A program made the position numbers and the translations under genes. Below are positions 36,135 to 47,653 of a stretch of 64,000 bases of DNA, piece by piece; the stretch's first letter is position 1, and each line of letters starts with the position of its first letter. Source of the DNA: Cryptomeria japonica (lineage: Eukaryota > Streptophyta > Pinopsida > Cupressales > Cupressaceae); the NCBI RefSeq assembly GCF_030272615.1, contig NC_081405.1, forward strand, positions 26,366,272 to 26,430,271. The letters run 5' to 3'. A model generated the notes under the pieces. It ran no database searches. It saw only the letters and a list, made by a program, of their open reading frames with translations, and had not been told where the DNA came from.

Positions 36135-37305
36135 ATAAGGACACTGAATCTTGTTTCTTACTAGACCATGAAACCAATTTCTTACCCAAAAAGAATGCAT
36201 TACCGAAGGTACTCTTTCGGTCATCAACATCACCAACCCAATAAGAATCAGTGTAAGCACATAACATGAAATCATCATTCCTTGGATACCACAAACCATA
36301 ATCCACAGGTCCCTTCAACTAATTGAATATCCTCTTTATAATAGTGACGTGACTCTCTTTCGGATTAGCTTGATATCTAGCAGCCATGCACACAACATGC
36401 ATAATGTCAGGTCTAGTCTGAGTCAAGTATAACATTCAACCAACCATAGATCTATATAAAGACCGATTAGGTTTCAGAGATTCATCATTTATAGATAATT
36501 TGCAGCTAGTCACCATAGGATTTCCAACCAGTTTAGAGTCATCTAGCCCAAACTTCTTCAACAATTCCTTCACATACTTAATTTGAGATATAAAAATACC
36601 TTTTCCAGTCTGTGAAATCTGCAATCCTAAGAAAAATTTCATGTCTCCTATCATAGACATCTCAAATTCTTTCTACATATCACCGACAAATTTCATAGTC
36701 AAGTCATCATCTCCTCCAAAAATAATATCATCAACAAAGACTTCAGCAATTAGGATGTTATCATTCTCAATCTTAAAATACAAGTTACTATCAGCAATAC
36801 CTTTATTAAATCCTAACTTCAACAAGTCCTTATCCAATCTAGCATGCCAGGCTATAGGGGTTTGTTTCAATCCATAAAGAGCTTTCTTCAGTTTCCATAC
36901 CATGTCTCTATCATCTGATAATGAAAATCCATCAGGTTATTGAATGTACACTTCTTCCTCAAGATCACCATTCAGAAAAGCTAACTTGCCCTCCATCTGA
37001 TATACCTTGAAATCCTTATAGGTAGCATATGCAAGCAATAGTCTAATGGATTCAAGTCTAGCTACCAGAGCAAAAGTCTCCTCATAATCAATCCCTTCTT
37101 TATGTTAATATCCTTTGCATACCAATCTTGATTTATTTTTGACAACTTCACCGACTTCATTTAATTTGTTCTTGAATACCCATTTAGTACCAATCACATT
37201 CTTATCTTTAGGTCTAGGCACAAGCTCCCATGTGTTATTCTTTTCAATCTGATTCAATTCTTCTTCCATAGCCCTTATCCAATTGTCATCTTTGCAAGCT
37301 TTAGT
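36082..37305 (-). pseudogene. TE-A Pol: reverse transcriptase and RNase H start
   Basis: In a single minus-strand frame with point stops: the RT start [20 protein letters not shown] (37190-37260), [10 protein letters not shown] (about 36865), active site FVDDIIFGGDDD (about 36740), MIGDMKFFLGLQIS (about 36630), and the RNase H opening with AYTDSYWVGDVDDRKST (about 36230). Copia RT normally has YVDD; FVDD is seen in many plant copies. The upstream end is broken by the LINE at 37306-37315 and the downstream end by TE-B. Confidence 0.85.
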
Positions 37306-37315
37306 AAGATTTAGG

Positions 37316-38662
37316 GAAGATAGATGGATTCTGGATAAACCTCTAGAGAAAATTCCAATCCTTAAAGATTGGAAAGACTGGTTCAAAAATAGGTTTGGTG
37401 AGTTGGTCAGAGATTACTGGAGAAATGGGAACTGGATTGATTTTAGCCAGCAGTGCCCGGGGCTCAAGTTCCTTCAGATAGTTCTCTCTGCTAAAATCCC
37501 TAGAGACAACAAAGATGACAAATTGATATGGAGGGAAACCCTGGATGGGAAATATTCTGTTTCCTCAACTATGGCAATTCATAATGATCCAGTGGAAGAA
37601 ATTCCCATCTGGGCTAAAGTTTGGAACAAGAAGTTAGTTCCAAAGGTTAATATCTTCTTTTGGATTTCCATCCAAAATAAGGTTTTAACCTTGGACAACC
37701 TTCATAAAAGAGGTTTTATTTTTCCTAATAGGTGTTCTATTTGTTGCAGGGAAGAAGAGATGGCTTGCCATATTCTCAATCAATGCACTTTTACTCAGGA
37801 TATCTGGAAAATCATCTTGAGCAGGTGGGACCTGTGCTAGGTTTTCCCGAACTCCCTTGGGGATTCCTGGCAACAAAGGCAATGCCCTAATTCTAATCCT
37901 AAAATTGTGGAGACTTGGAGAATCACTCTGCCAATTGTAATATGGAATATCTGGAAAGAGCGTAACAATAGGATTTTTAGGGATAAAAGGGCTATTCCTG
38001 AAGTGGTGGCAGATAAAATTTTTAGGAGTATTTTTGAATGCCTCTATGGCACTGATCATGGACCTGCAGCTAAAGATGACTTCAAAGATAGGTGGAACCT
38101 CTCTACCACTACTACCAGCAAGGAAACTGGAAGAGAAGGTCTCATTTGGTGTTTTCCTCCTCAGGGGTGGATTAAGGCTAACTTTGATGGGGCCTCTAAA
38201 GGGAATCTGGGTAAAGCTAGATATGGGGGCATTGTAAGGAATTTTGCTGGAAGTTGTTTAAAGGCGATGGTTGGTCCTCTAGGAAATCAAACTAGCCATT
38301 TTTTCGAAGCCTCTGCCGCCCTGAACACCTTAATTTTAGCCAAAAATCTTAATTATGATAAATTATGGCTTGAGGGAGATTCACTTAATATTATTATGTG
38401 TTTAAAGGGGGAGTCAGAGCCTTCTTGGTCAATTGAAAATATCATCATGAAAGCTAGGGAGATCATTGCAAGTTTTAAAGAAATTATTATTCAACATGCC
38501 TTCAGAGAGAAAAAAAGTGTAGCGAATCGTTTAGTGAATATAGGAGTTAACTATGACTCCCAATAGATTTGGCACACGGAGGATCTCAATTTAAACATAA
38601 AAGAGTTCCTTAGAAAGGACCGTTATATGGGGAGAGAAGGACAATTTAATCATGACAGGTAA
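37316..38662 (+). pseudogene. LINE ORF2 C-terminal part: zinc-binding (zf-RVT) and RNase H (RVT_3)
   Basis: One frame with point stops. The zf-RVT region lies at about 37500-37840, with the sequence VWNKKLVPKVNIFFWISIQN and the cysteine/histidine cluster CSICCREEEMACHILNQC. A stop at 37838 falls where a Trp (WDLCW) is expected. RNase H is at about 38165-38560: IKANFDGASKGNLGKARYGG, EASAAL, LEGDSLNI and a final NRLVN stretch, so acidic residues of the active site can be recognised. After a stop at 38564 the frame stays open to 38662. This is the standard end of a plant LINE pol. Confidence 0.85.
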
Positions 38663-38840
38663 AAAGAATTATTTATGCCTTGTTGGAAAGGTCATCATTA
38701 CTTGGCAAAGCGGCAGATCTCCAACAATCTTTAATAATTTTCCACACGCTTTGTGGGTAACCCGGTTCAAAATCTCAAGCAACTTTGGGAAAGAAGGAAT
38801 TAGTTTGCAGAGAAACAGAGCAGATAGCCTAAATCCGAAG

Positions 38841-40383
38841 ATGGGAGGTGACCTGAGGCAGGAGGAACCAGATAATACGCTGACTTGGAAAGCGATGCTT
38901 AAAGTCTGGGCAAAACTAGAAAAGGGTTCTCTCACCAGCTTCATGTAGAAGCTCATGGACTATGACAAAGGTAGGGTTAACCTCGCCGTTTCCAAGATTT
39001 CTAAAAACTGGTCTAATGGCTCTTTTAAAATCTATGGAGTTAAGTTTAAGCTAGACGCTGGGCTCATATCTACTGTAACTGGAATGCCCCACACCGGGCT
39101 TAATTTCTTTCGAGACCTTAAAGTCTCCAACAATGCGGTCAATCTATTCCCACGGAAAGAGAAAGAAAGGGTTAAAACCGACAAAGCTACTGGGGGCTAC
39201 TAGGAAGCTGCAAACATCAAGAAATTGTGGGCTGGATTCTGAATGCAATTATATAATACATCACGGTTGAAGGTCGTTTCTCCAGGGCCCACACCTACCA
39301 TTTCATTCTCTTAAACCATTTCAGACACGAAAAAAAGGTATCCCTACCCTACTACCTTTTTAGGTCACTCTCCAGGTCCCTCAATAAACATAGGAATAAC
39401 CCTTCCAACCCGATTCTCCACTGCGGGCTTTTGCTGCTCATCTATGAGCATTGCAAAACCCTCGCCCTGCTGAAAAATAAGAGGATTTTTGCCTCTTCGG
39501 GTAAGAGAAAGATGGAAGAAGGAGACTCCAACAAGGAGAAGGCATCCTCTATCCAAAAAAGGAAAAGTGCCTCTGGGTTGGAAACAAAGGAAATTGAAAA
39601 GGAAAGTAGTGAAATGGAGACAGACAACTCCAACAGTGAAGACAACTGGAAAGATGAGGAGCTGGGTAATGAGGAAGAAAGTGGTGATAATGAGCCTGGT
39701 CATGAAAGCCCTATCCTTAGTGATTTCCTTGGTAAGGATAATAGCCATCCGATGGAGGAAGTGGATTTCAAGGATAACGAGGAAACTGATGTGAATTCTG
39801 AGAGGGGAATGAACAAAGATTCTGAGAAGACCTGACTAAGGATAGGGTTAGCGAGGATAAGGAAAGTGCAGGTAAAGGGCTAATCTTGGATAACCTCAAG
39901 AAACTCTCTAAGGTGAGAATGGACTACAACAAATGGACCTATGAGCTCCTGAAGAACCTAGAAAAAAAGGGGAAAAATATGGATGAGAAGAGGGAGGATG
40001 AAAACAAAGAGTAGATAAACTAGAAGCAAAATATGGAGGATAAGGTTAAATTGCTGGAAGATGGGAAGGAAGCGATGAAAAATCTTATGGGCGTTATCCT
40101 GAGTTTCCTTTCTACTGTCATTAAAAACCTGGAGGATATCGCTAAGGTCATTGATCAAACCTGCTCTCCAAAACCGGTTGTGGAACTTGACTTGGATGAA
40201 GAGACCATCTAGACTGGTAGCGATGATGCTACTTTGGTGGGTGGCACTACGAAGAGGACCAGGGCTAGTGTCAAGAAAGTTGTGGCTGCTTCTGCAAAGG
40301 ATCTCCCTAATCTCAGGGATAACATCAAAGAGTTGCATGAAATTAGCAACACTCTGGCAAAAGCTCTGGAAAAAATCAACTAG
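38841..40383 (+). pseudogene. Extra LINE ORF downstream of RNase H (unknown protein with acidic and coiled-coil tail)
   Basis: Plant LINEs normally end shortly after RNase H, but here about 1.5 kb more coding-like sequence follows. From ATG near 38841 (MGGDLRQEEPDNTLTWKAML) the frame includes GVKFKLDAGLISTVTGMPHT (around 39050). It shifts near 39210 and continues as HFILLNHFRHEKKVSLPYYL (about 39298-39360) and HCGLLLLIYEHC (about 39420-39455). A Lys/Glu/Ser-rich acidic stretch (39500-39830) follows, then, after a second shift, a helical tail ending at 40383. The folded part resembles, in hydrophobic pattern and position of the charged tail, ORF2 of TE-E and TE-D. It may be related to plant transposon-associated domain families; no function can be assigned. 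Confidence 0.6.
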
Positions 40384-40589
40384 TTTCTCTTCTGGACTCT
40401 GGATGGCCTGTTGGCTTTGTGGGGTTTTTTCTGGTTTTCTATGGTTTTTTGCTGGTTTTTCACTGGTCTGTTCTTTTTTGTTTCTCGTCACTATGTTGTT
40501 TAAGTTCTTCTTGTAAAGGGTTTTGAGGTCCCTTCAAAACCTGCTTTTACCTTAATCAAAAACATCTTTAGGTTCAATTTTAGAAATCA

Positions 40590-41541
40590 AACATACCTCT
40601 TCAACAACTAGCCTTCTTTTAGTCATCACACCTTTATTTTTATGACCAATAATCTAATTTTTCAGAATGATTCAATCTTACATACCTCAGAGTCTTCAGA
40701 TTACTCTAATTTTTAGGTTCTTGCACCTCTCCATTGGCAGCAACAATATCCGGATTAACTGTCTCTACCAAATCATTTTGCTTTAATTCTTTAGTCTAAA
40801 TAAGCGTTAGAACAACATGCTGACCATCATCATATCTGCATGCTCTGATATATTTTCCATAGTTCTCATCAACCTTCACATTTGCACTTTCCACTATCTT
40901 TCTTAGCATCTTATTGTAGCATTGGTAGGCTTTGCTCTTTGTTGAATATCCCTAGAAAATTCCTTCTTGACTTCTTGCATCAAACTTTCCTATATCCTCA
41001 TCTCTCTTGATATAACACTTGCTACCAATTTTTTTGAAATATCTCACAGTAGGAACATGTCCAAACCATAGCTTATAAGGAGTCTCACCGATATCACCTG
41101 TTATATGTACTCGGTTGAATGTGTAAACAACAATGCTAACAACTTCTCTCCAACATATCTTCAAAACATTCTCTTCAATCAACATAGTCCTTGCAGCATC
41201 CAAGATAGTTTTGTTCTTCCTTTCAACAATTCAATTTTGTTGTGGGGTTCTAGGAGTAGATAAATGTCTTCTAATCCCATGCTTCTCACAAAATGAATCA
41301 AACTCACCAGAACAAAATTATCCTTTCTATCAGATCTCAAACATTTCACCTTCAGTCCTATCTCAGTCTTAACCTTTGCTTTGAATATCTTGAATTTGTC
41401 CAATGCTTCTGGTTTCTCCTTCAAAAAGACAACCCACATCATCTTGGAATAATCATCAATTAGTAACATAAAATATTTGTCACCTTGCACACTTCTAATG
41501 TTTGTAGGTCCACATAGGTCAGTATGCACAAGATCTAGCAA
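40590..41541 (-). pseudogene. TE-A integrase
   Basis: Minus-strand copia integrase core: LDLVHTDLCGPTNI (first Asp, about 41530), MLLIDDYSKMMWVVFLKE, and LRSDRKDNF where GGEF is expected (second Asp, about 41340). A frameshift falls across the NGVVERKN region containing the catalytic Glu. The C-terminal part (WREVVSIVVYTFNRVHITGD, KLWFGHVPTVRYF) is in 40952-41203. Several stops and at least one frameshift make it inactive. Confidence 0.8.
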
Positions 41542-41556
41542 TCCATCAAATGTATA

Positions 41557-42090
41557 CTACTTACTCTTGAAATAAATTCTTATTTGCTTACCCATTTGAC
41601 ATTCCTTACATATTGGATTAGCAGGCTTAACAATTTTAGGCAAATCTCCAATAGCTTGTGTAGAACTGATCTTAATCATTGAATTAAAATTAGCATGACA
41701 CATTCTCCTAGGCCACAACCAACTTTCATCAATCTGAGCAATCAAGCAACTTTTCTCACCAACATTCAAATGAAAGATATTACCTCCAGTCTTAGTTCCG
41801 GATACAATCTCTATACCAGAGGCATTTAGGATCTTGCATTTACCATTCTTGAATTTCAAATCACAACCTTTGTCAACCATCTATCCAACACTCAAAATAT
41901 TATGCTTCAAACCTTCAACATACAAGACATCATTGATATTATGCTTACCATCAAAGGAAATAGAACCTCTACCACAGATCACACAGGCTTTGTCATCTCC
42001 AAATCTTACTATTCCACCATCATACCTTTCCATGCTCAAAAATTTGCTTTTACATATGATGTGAACAACCATTGTCAATCACCCATTCAT
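41557..42090 (-). pseudogene. TE-A protease end and pre-integrase zinc region
   Basis: Two adjoining minus-strand frames read GGIVRFGDDKACVICGRGSI and VLYVEGLKHNILSVG, then SWLWPRRMCHANFNSMIKIS and ICKECQMGKQIR. This is the usual copia text between protease and integrase. The His of the HHCC zinc site expected in the WHRR motif is Pro here (WPRR). Confidence 0.8.
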
Positions 42091-42111
42091 CTTTTTCTTC
42101 TACTTTAGTAG

Positions 42112-43224
42112 CTAAAGCTTTCTCCTCAAAAGTGCAACTTGTGGAATCAACAGGTACCGGTCCATCTTCTTTGATAGCAATAAACACCACTTCATCTCCT
42201 TCTGATTCTTCATCTGTAACACCTTCATCAGCAACATAATAATAGTTCTTTTGATGCTTATACTTCTGGTTAGGCTTATAAGACTTATCATACTTCTAAT
42301 GATTCTCATATCTATCATTCCTATCATGCTTATCAAATTTGTCATGCCTTTCATATTTAGACATTCTCTCTGGTCATCTAGAAGCAAAATTTCCTATCTT
42401 ATTGAAAGAGAAACATTTTAGAGGCAATTTTCCATCATACTTACCATCTCCCTTAGGCAATCTTTGAGAAATTAATGCTTCAAGCTCATCCAATTCTCTT
42501 TCTTGCTCTTCCATCTCTCTTCTCTCTCTTTCATATCTGTATATTCTGCATTCATCGGGATCATAAATCTGTTTTTCGATTATAGATGCTCTAAATGTTG
42601 TCTCAGAATTTCCATGTGATTCACCAAATTCGCTTAGTTCAAATGCAACAATATTTCCAACCAACATATCTCTTGTTATTGTAGTCACACTCCAAATCTC
42701 ATCAATAGTAGCTACCTTATGTTTGTAAGCAAGAGGCAAAGATCTCAGCACCTTAGCAACATTTCATCTTCAAGGGTTCCACCCGCACATCTGATACCAA
42801 GGACAAGGTCATTCACCTTAGCCATAAAGGTGTTTATGTTCTCATCTTCTCCCATCTTCGACATCTCATTTTTTCCTTTCAAACTCTACAACATAGCAAC
42901 TTTTACTTGTTTGTCTCCTTCATACAACGTCTCAAGTTTTTCCCAGATTTCATGTGTAGTTTGAAGTTCCATTACATTAGTCATCTCTGAATCGGTCAGG
43001 GCACTCATCAATGCTTCCTTCACTCTAATATTATGTTCAACTTCCTTGATCTCATCAGCAGTAACCGATCCATTTTGAGGAACAAAATAGGCATTCTTTG
43101 TGATTTTCCAATAATCTTCTCCAAGACATCTCAAGTGCACCTCCATCCGATTCTTCCATATAGAATACTTACTTCCATCAAATATCAGACTCATTTTGTT
43201 AAAGATAACACCTCCATTTTCCAT
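42112..43224 (-). pseudogene. TE-A Gag
   Basis: The minus-strand start MENGGVIFNKMSLIFDGSKY follows directly after the primer-binding site. Copia Gag text continues: WKNRMEVHLRCLGEDYWKI, LMSALTDSEMTNVM and IWEKLETLYEGD. After a stop and frameshift, 42374-42751 carries LRSLPLAYKHKVATIDEIW and a degraded zinc knuckle CFSFNKIGNFASR, which has lost its second Cys and the final Cys. Broken and non-functional. Confidence 0.85.
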
Positions 43225-43370
43225 CCCGGATCTCCTTAGGCGGTTAAGCTTCTTTCAGAGGATCTAGCACTGATACCAATTGTTGGCAACAACAATGACG
43301 GGAAACTGAGAGGGGGGGTAAATCAATTTTCTACCGGATCTACAAACTTAACCACAAATACAAATCCGAT

Positions 43371-45541
43371 TGTTGGCATTAGATTGTCATTGATGTCAAA
43401 AATTGAGAAGATGTAGAGACATCCACTAGACAGAGATGCAACATGATGAATGCCCTAGATGAAGATCAGGTTTGGTTGAGATGGTGTACTAGTCTCAGAT
43501 TGGCAGAGTTGAGCAATTGTGAGTGCTCAAGTGTGGAGATAAGATTGGACATAGATGTTCGATGATCTATATCCTAAAGGAAGATCAGATTGGTTGAAGG
43601 TGTGTTGTTGTGGTGTTGATGAAGAGCAGATTAATTCATGTTGTCAGAGTTGAGCATAACTTATTGTATGCAAGCAAGCTAAATAAGTATGGAACGTGCA
43701 TGTAGTCAAAAGCCACAAAAAATAAAGAATAAAATGAGGTAAGATATTTGGAATGTAATTGGATAAAGTGACAAAGGCAATAGAACTGTGAAGGCACTGA
43801 GAAAATTGGAATGGCTCAAAAAATATATTGTTGCAATACAAAAATCCCACCATGTTATCTACATGCAAAAGGGCACCTGAGTTTATTGATGAGAGATCTT
43901 ATTTTTGCAAGATACCTTGAATGCCTAGAAGATCAATTGAGTTTTGTTGATAAAGTTTCTATAAATAGGTTGTGGCAAACCCAATGTGTTTATTTCCACA
44001 TGCACAGATAGAGAATAGAGGATGGTTGTCGTTTCATAGGTCAACATGTTTGTGTTGACCAAAGATGGCTGGCAAAAAGAAGAGTATATATCACATTGTG
44101 TTTATCACCATGACGTAAAACAGGGCAACTCCATGTGGCGCTCAAGCGAAGTTCTACGGCATAGAGAAAAGAAGACTATCAAAAAGATGTGGAATTTCAA
44201 CACATGGCAAGCGTGCATGAACTGTGGACCAAATACCACAAACAAAAAGAGTAGATCATACAATGTGTTTTACACCATGCCTCGCAAACCCGCAATCAAG
44301 AAGATAGATGAAAGATGATTTCACGGGATAATGGAATAGAGGAAGGCGCACAGTCCCGCCATCCCGCAGGTGTTGTTTGAATGGTTGAGAACATGATGTG
44401 TTTTCTACAAACTGTCGACACAGAAGCGGTGCACTCAGCATTTGACCAAGTTTGACCCAACGATTTAAAAGGAGATGTGAAGACGTGGCATGTACAAGAC
44501 AAATCAAAGATTGTTGTTAAGATATGGGTGCTGAGAAAATGATAGCTAGATTTTTTCATTTATGAGAATAAGTGTTGCATGCAAAGATCTCTCTAGAATG
44601 CTGAATTAACTGAATGAGTTTAGAAAGAATGTGATACGAAAGGCAGAAAATTAGAAAGATAAAATTAAGGCAAATCTTTTTGCTATTTCTGGGAAGTGCT
44701 TTTTGAATTTTCTTTTGGAGGGAAAATTCTAAGAAGTAAAAGGATTATGATCAATTGGGTGTAAGTTGTTGAAGAAATGGTGAAGTGATGAGTGTGTGTT
44801 GAAAAAAGGCAAATTGAAGTGTGTTTTTGCAGACGAAAGAGAAGTAAGAAAACAAAGTGTAAGAAATACAAGGTGTATTTCACACTGCACAGAGTAGAGT
44901 AAGAGATAAGCAAAGAGCAAAGATTTGATTAGAACAAAGATAAGAAGAGATGGTGAAAAGACAAGATAGAGTGCAAAGTGCTATTGCATAGATCAAAAGA
45001 GTTGGGGAAAAGACAAATAGAGTGTAGAGAGCTATTGCAGAGATCAGAAAAAAGGAGACAAAGCATGTAAGCTGAAAAGAGCAGTTTCAGTTTCAGGTGT
45101 GGAAAACACATCATGTTAGAAAACATCATTTGTAATGAGGTATTCAATATGTATCTATTTTAAATACTTTTTAATCATCTGAGTGGGTGCTAAGATCAGG
45201 GGTTGGTGCCCATAAAAAATTAGGGGTTGGTGCCTACAAAAACTAGGGGTTGGTGCTCCTTTGGGTTGGTGCCCATAAACATTGTAATAAGATTTGCTTG
45301 TGTGGCTAGATTGGAGCACTAGACTCCATCATTTCTCACTGAGGTTTTTCCTACAATGGGTTTTCCTCATATATCTTGTGTTATGGGATTGCTTTCTATG
45401 TGTGTGTGAATTTTAGTTTGATATCCTTGCTCATAGTTTATTGATCATTGTTATTAGAGCTTTAGTCTTTTAGAAAGTGCAAGTTTTGAGTTACCACTGA
45501 TTCACCCCCCCATCTCTTAGTGATCCATTTATTTTCCTTCA
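43371..45541 (+). mobile_element. Solo LTR (2171 bp) inserted in the 5' LTR of TE-A
   Basis: It starts TGTTGGCATTAGATTG and ends TTTCCTTCA. Flanks CCGAT (43366-43370) and CTGAT (45542-45546) are a near-perfect target duplication, and the other TE-A LTR shows the empty site. The end of the element carries the usual blocks: GAGGTTTTTCCTACAATGGG near 45340 and a CACCCCCCCATCTC tract near 45503. Plus orientation. Three near-identical 'aggggttggtgcc' words repeat at about 45198-45270. No interior remains. Confidence 0.8.
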
Positions 45542-46766
45542 CTGATAAGCTACATCAACAACACAGATAAGCAAATTAATGGCACCACACACAACCAATT
45601 TTGACGTGGAAAACCCGGTTAAGGGAAAAACCATGGTGGGAACCTACCCACAGTAAAATGATACTCTACAGTAGTATGTGAAAATATTACAATTGGGAAT
45701 GCACATGCATTCATGCACACTTCCTAGAGCTCACTATTCAAAATATAATAACCCAGAAGGCTACAACCCTCAGGGAAGTCTCACTGACTAACAACAAGAT
45801 TCAAACTGCAATCCCGAAGGAATGAACTACAATAATAGCATCTCCAAATGTCTGATGACAGTTCCAGTTAAGCACATATGTCTTCTCTACAACACCAATC
45901 TCCATAGAAAGATAAATTTTCTTAAGCACCATATATAACACTCCCTGATAATGCAGACACAACCTCGATACCCAAATTACATGACAATATCACCTATTTA
46001 TACAATTCATCAACCTTGACAACAAGGTCGACTAAAGCCTCAACTCACAATTACAAAATTACATCACATGATACAAAGATCGACCACCAAACCAATATAA
46101 TGATATACATGACATAACATGGACCTAAATCAAATCTCCAAATGCTCATCTCTACCAGTAATCATGCCAAGATCAACTACAATATGCTACACAACCAAAA
46201 AAACCACATAACATGAAGAACATCATCGACTCAACAAAATCACCAAAAACTTGCACAATGATCAATGAGGATCATCAAAACAAATAGGACACAATTAGGA
46301 AACACCAACAAGCACGTTAGAGTCATCAACAATAGCTGCACCAACACCACTTATCAAATCTTCATCGATCAACATCTAAAACTCAATAACACTCAATCAA
46401 CAAGAACTATCACAAAGAAAGATAACTTGTGGAGCACCAAACCACGAACCATCTGAAATAAAGATACACAAGACCATCCCAAACAATCTCCCAAAATCTT
46501 AGCTCAATCTCTGATCACACCGAAATATATTGGAGGAAATATTGAACTATGCAAAGCACTGATCAGAAAAGCAATTGCATACCAGATCATATGATATGAT
46601 CAATTAAGATTTTCAGATCACTGAAACCAATACATAAAGATATAATGACACTATAAATACTCCATACAACAAACCATGATCCCAATAAACCAATCTGCAA
46701 ATACCAAAGCAATAATATGTTGACATCAATGACAACAACATATCCTAGCAGAAACAATGTCCAATA

Positions 46767-47127
46767 GTTACACCAAATAATGAATAGATAAAAAATTAGA
46801 CAGACTTGCACTATCAAACATAAAAAAGAAGAAAAGAAAAAAAAAATGTCAGGTTGGAGTCACAATGCTTCTTCATTAATAAATACGTGTATAAACACAC
46901 ATATGTGTGCATGTATATATTTATGTGAATGTCACAACTTGGCATCATGGATGATCCTAAAATAGCATGAACGGTAGAAAATAAAAAAGGGATCAACTCA
47001 ACCTTCAAAACCATCATCATAACTTCAATTGCTTGCACCATATGTAGATGAGATTAAAAGAAGAGGTAAATCAAAATAAGGAACTAGTAAAAAGTCAAAT
47101 AGGCCTAAAATTAGATTGGATAAACAA

Positions 47128-47170
<43 letters not shown>

Positions 47171-47653
47171 ATATGTAAGTATGCATGCATAATAAAAGCT
47201 AGAATGATTTTTGATGGAATGTAAGTATGCTCCAAATGTTTGATTGCTTGATTGATTGATGAAATGAGACAAGAAAACTCTTTTATATAGATCCTCTAAG
47301 AAATAGATGATTGAGATTAAGAGGCAAACATGATAAAAGAATGACCATGATCTCATAGGTAAATGTGACCAATAGGATAAATGGGTAGGTAAAAATGAAG
47401 GGAAGAGATTAAGAGGTGGAAATATAGAAGATAAGGATGAATAAGATTAAGGGGTTAAATAAAAATGGAGGGCTAATATTAAAGAGTAGGTATTTTAAAA
47501 AAACATGTTGTCATGTGGATAAGAAGGAAAGCTAAATAAATTAGTTAAATAAATAAATAATATTTATTTATTTATTTTTGCTCATTAAGAGGCATAAGCC
47601 AAGGAATGTATTAATATATTTGAAAATATTACATATTTCTTACATGTATCAAA
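46767..47653. other. Intergenic DNA with a homologue of the left flank of TE-A and a compound microsatellite
   Basis: 46930-47066 is clearly similar to 27590-27722, the sequence just left of TE-A (shared words include AACTTCAATTGCTTG and AGATTAAAAGAAGAGG). A (CT)n-(CA)n compound microsatellite lies at 47129-47170. No gene seen. Confidence 0.6.
47129..47170. repeat. (CT)n(CA)n compound microsatellite
   Basis: CT repeats to about 47146 pass directly into CA repeats to 47170. Confidence 0.95.

Larger units (their letters stand above)
37316..40560 (+). mobile_element. 5'-truncated plant LINE inserted in TE-A
   Basis: The insert separates the TE-A integrase tail from its RT start. Diverged target duplications AAGATTTAGG (37306-37315) and AACATCTTTAGG (40561-40572) flank it. 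The 3' end is a pyrimidine-rich untranslated region (40384-40550) ending AATCAAA next to an A-run, as in plant LINEs. It contains the C-terminal part of ORF2 (zinc-binding region and RNase H) and then an unexpected further ORF. The endonuclease and the RT core are missing through 5' truncation. Confidence 0.8.
27727..46766 (-). mobile_element. TE-A: Ty1/copia retrotransposon with three later insertions
   Basis: The 3' LTR is 27727-28821 (TGTTGGCAA...GTCCAACA). The 5' LTR is 43281-46766, itself split by a solo LTR, and ends CCAATA instead of CCAACA. The minus-strand primer-binding site (TTGGTATCAG, initiator tRNA-Met) is at 43270-43280. The polypurine tract, AAAGGGGGAGAT on the minus strand, abuts the 3' LTR at 28822-28833. 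Between the LTRs lie Gag, protease/pre-integrase, integrase, reverse transcriptase and RNase H in copia order. Removing the inserts (TE-B, the LINE and the solo LTR) leaves about 7 kb, a normal copia length. Flanks GTTGT and GTTAC are only a weak candidate target duplication. Confidence 0.85.

Noticed and set aside
37685-38059. Minus-strand ORF of 124 codons
   Set aside because: Antisense to the LINE zinc-binding and RNase H frame, which has clear motifs.
39365-40491. Minus-strand ORFs within the LINE (39365-39748 and 39958-40491)
   Set aside because: Antisense to the Lys/Glu-rich extra LINE ORF; their Phe/Leu/Ser-rich composition mirrors that strand.
44046-44318. ORF inside the solo LTR at 43371-45541
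   Set aside because: Lies in LTR U3-like DNA, has no recognisable domain, and overlaps equally long antisense frames.
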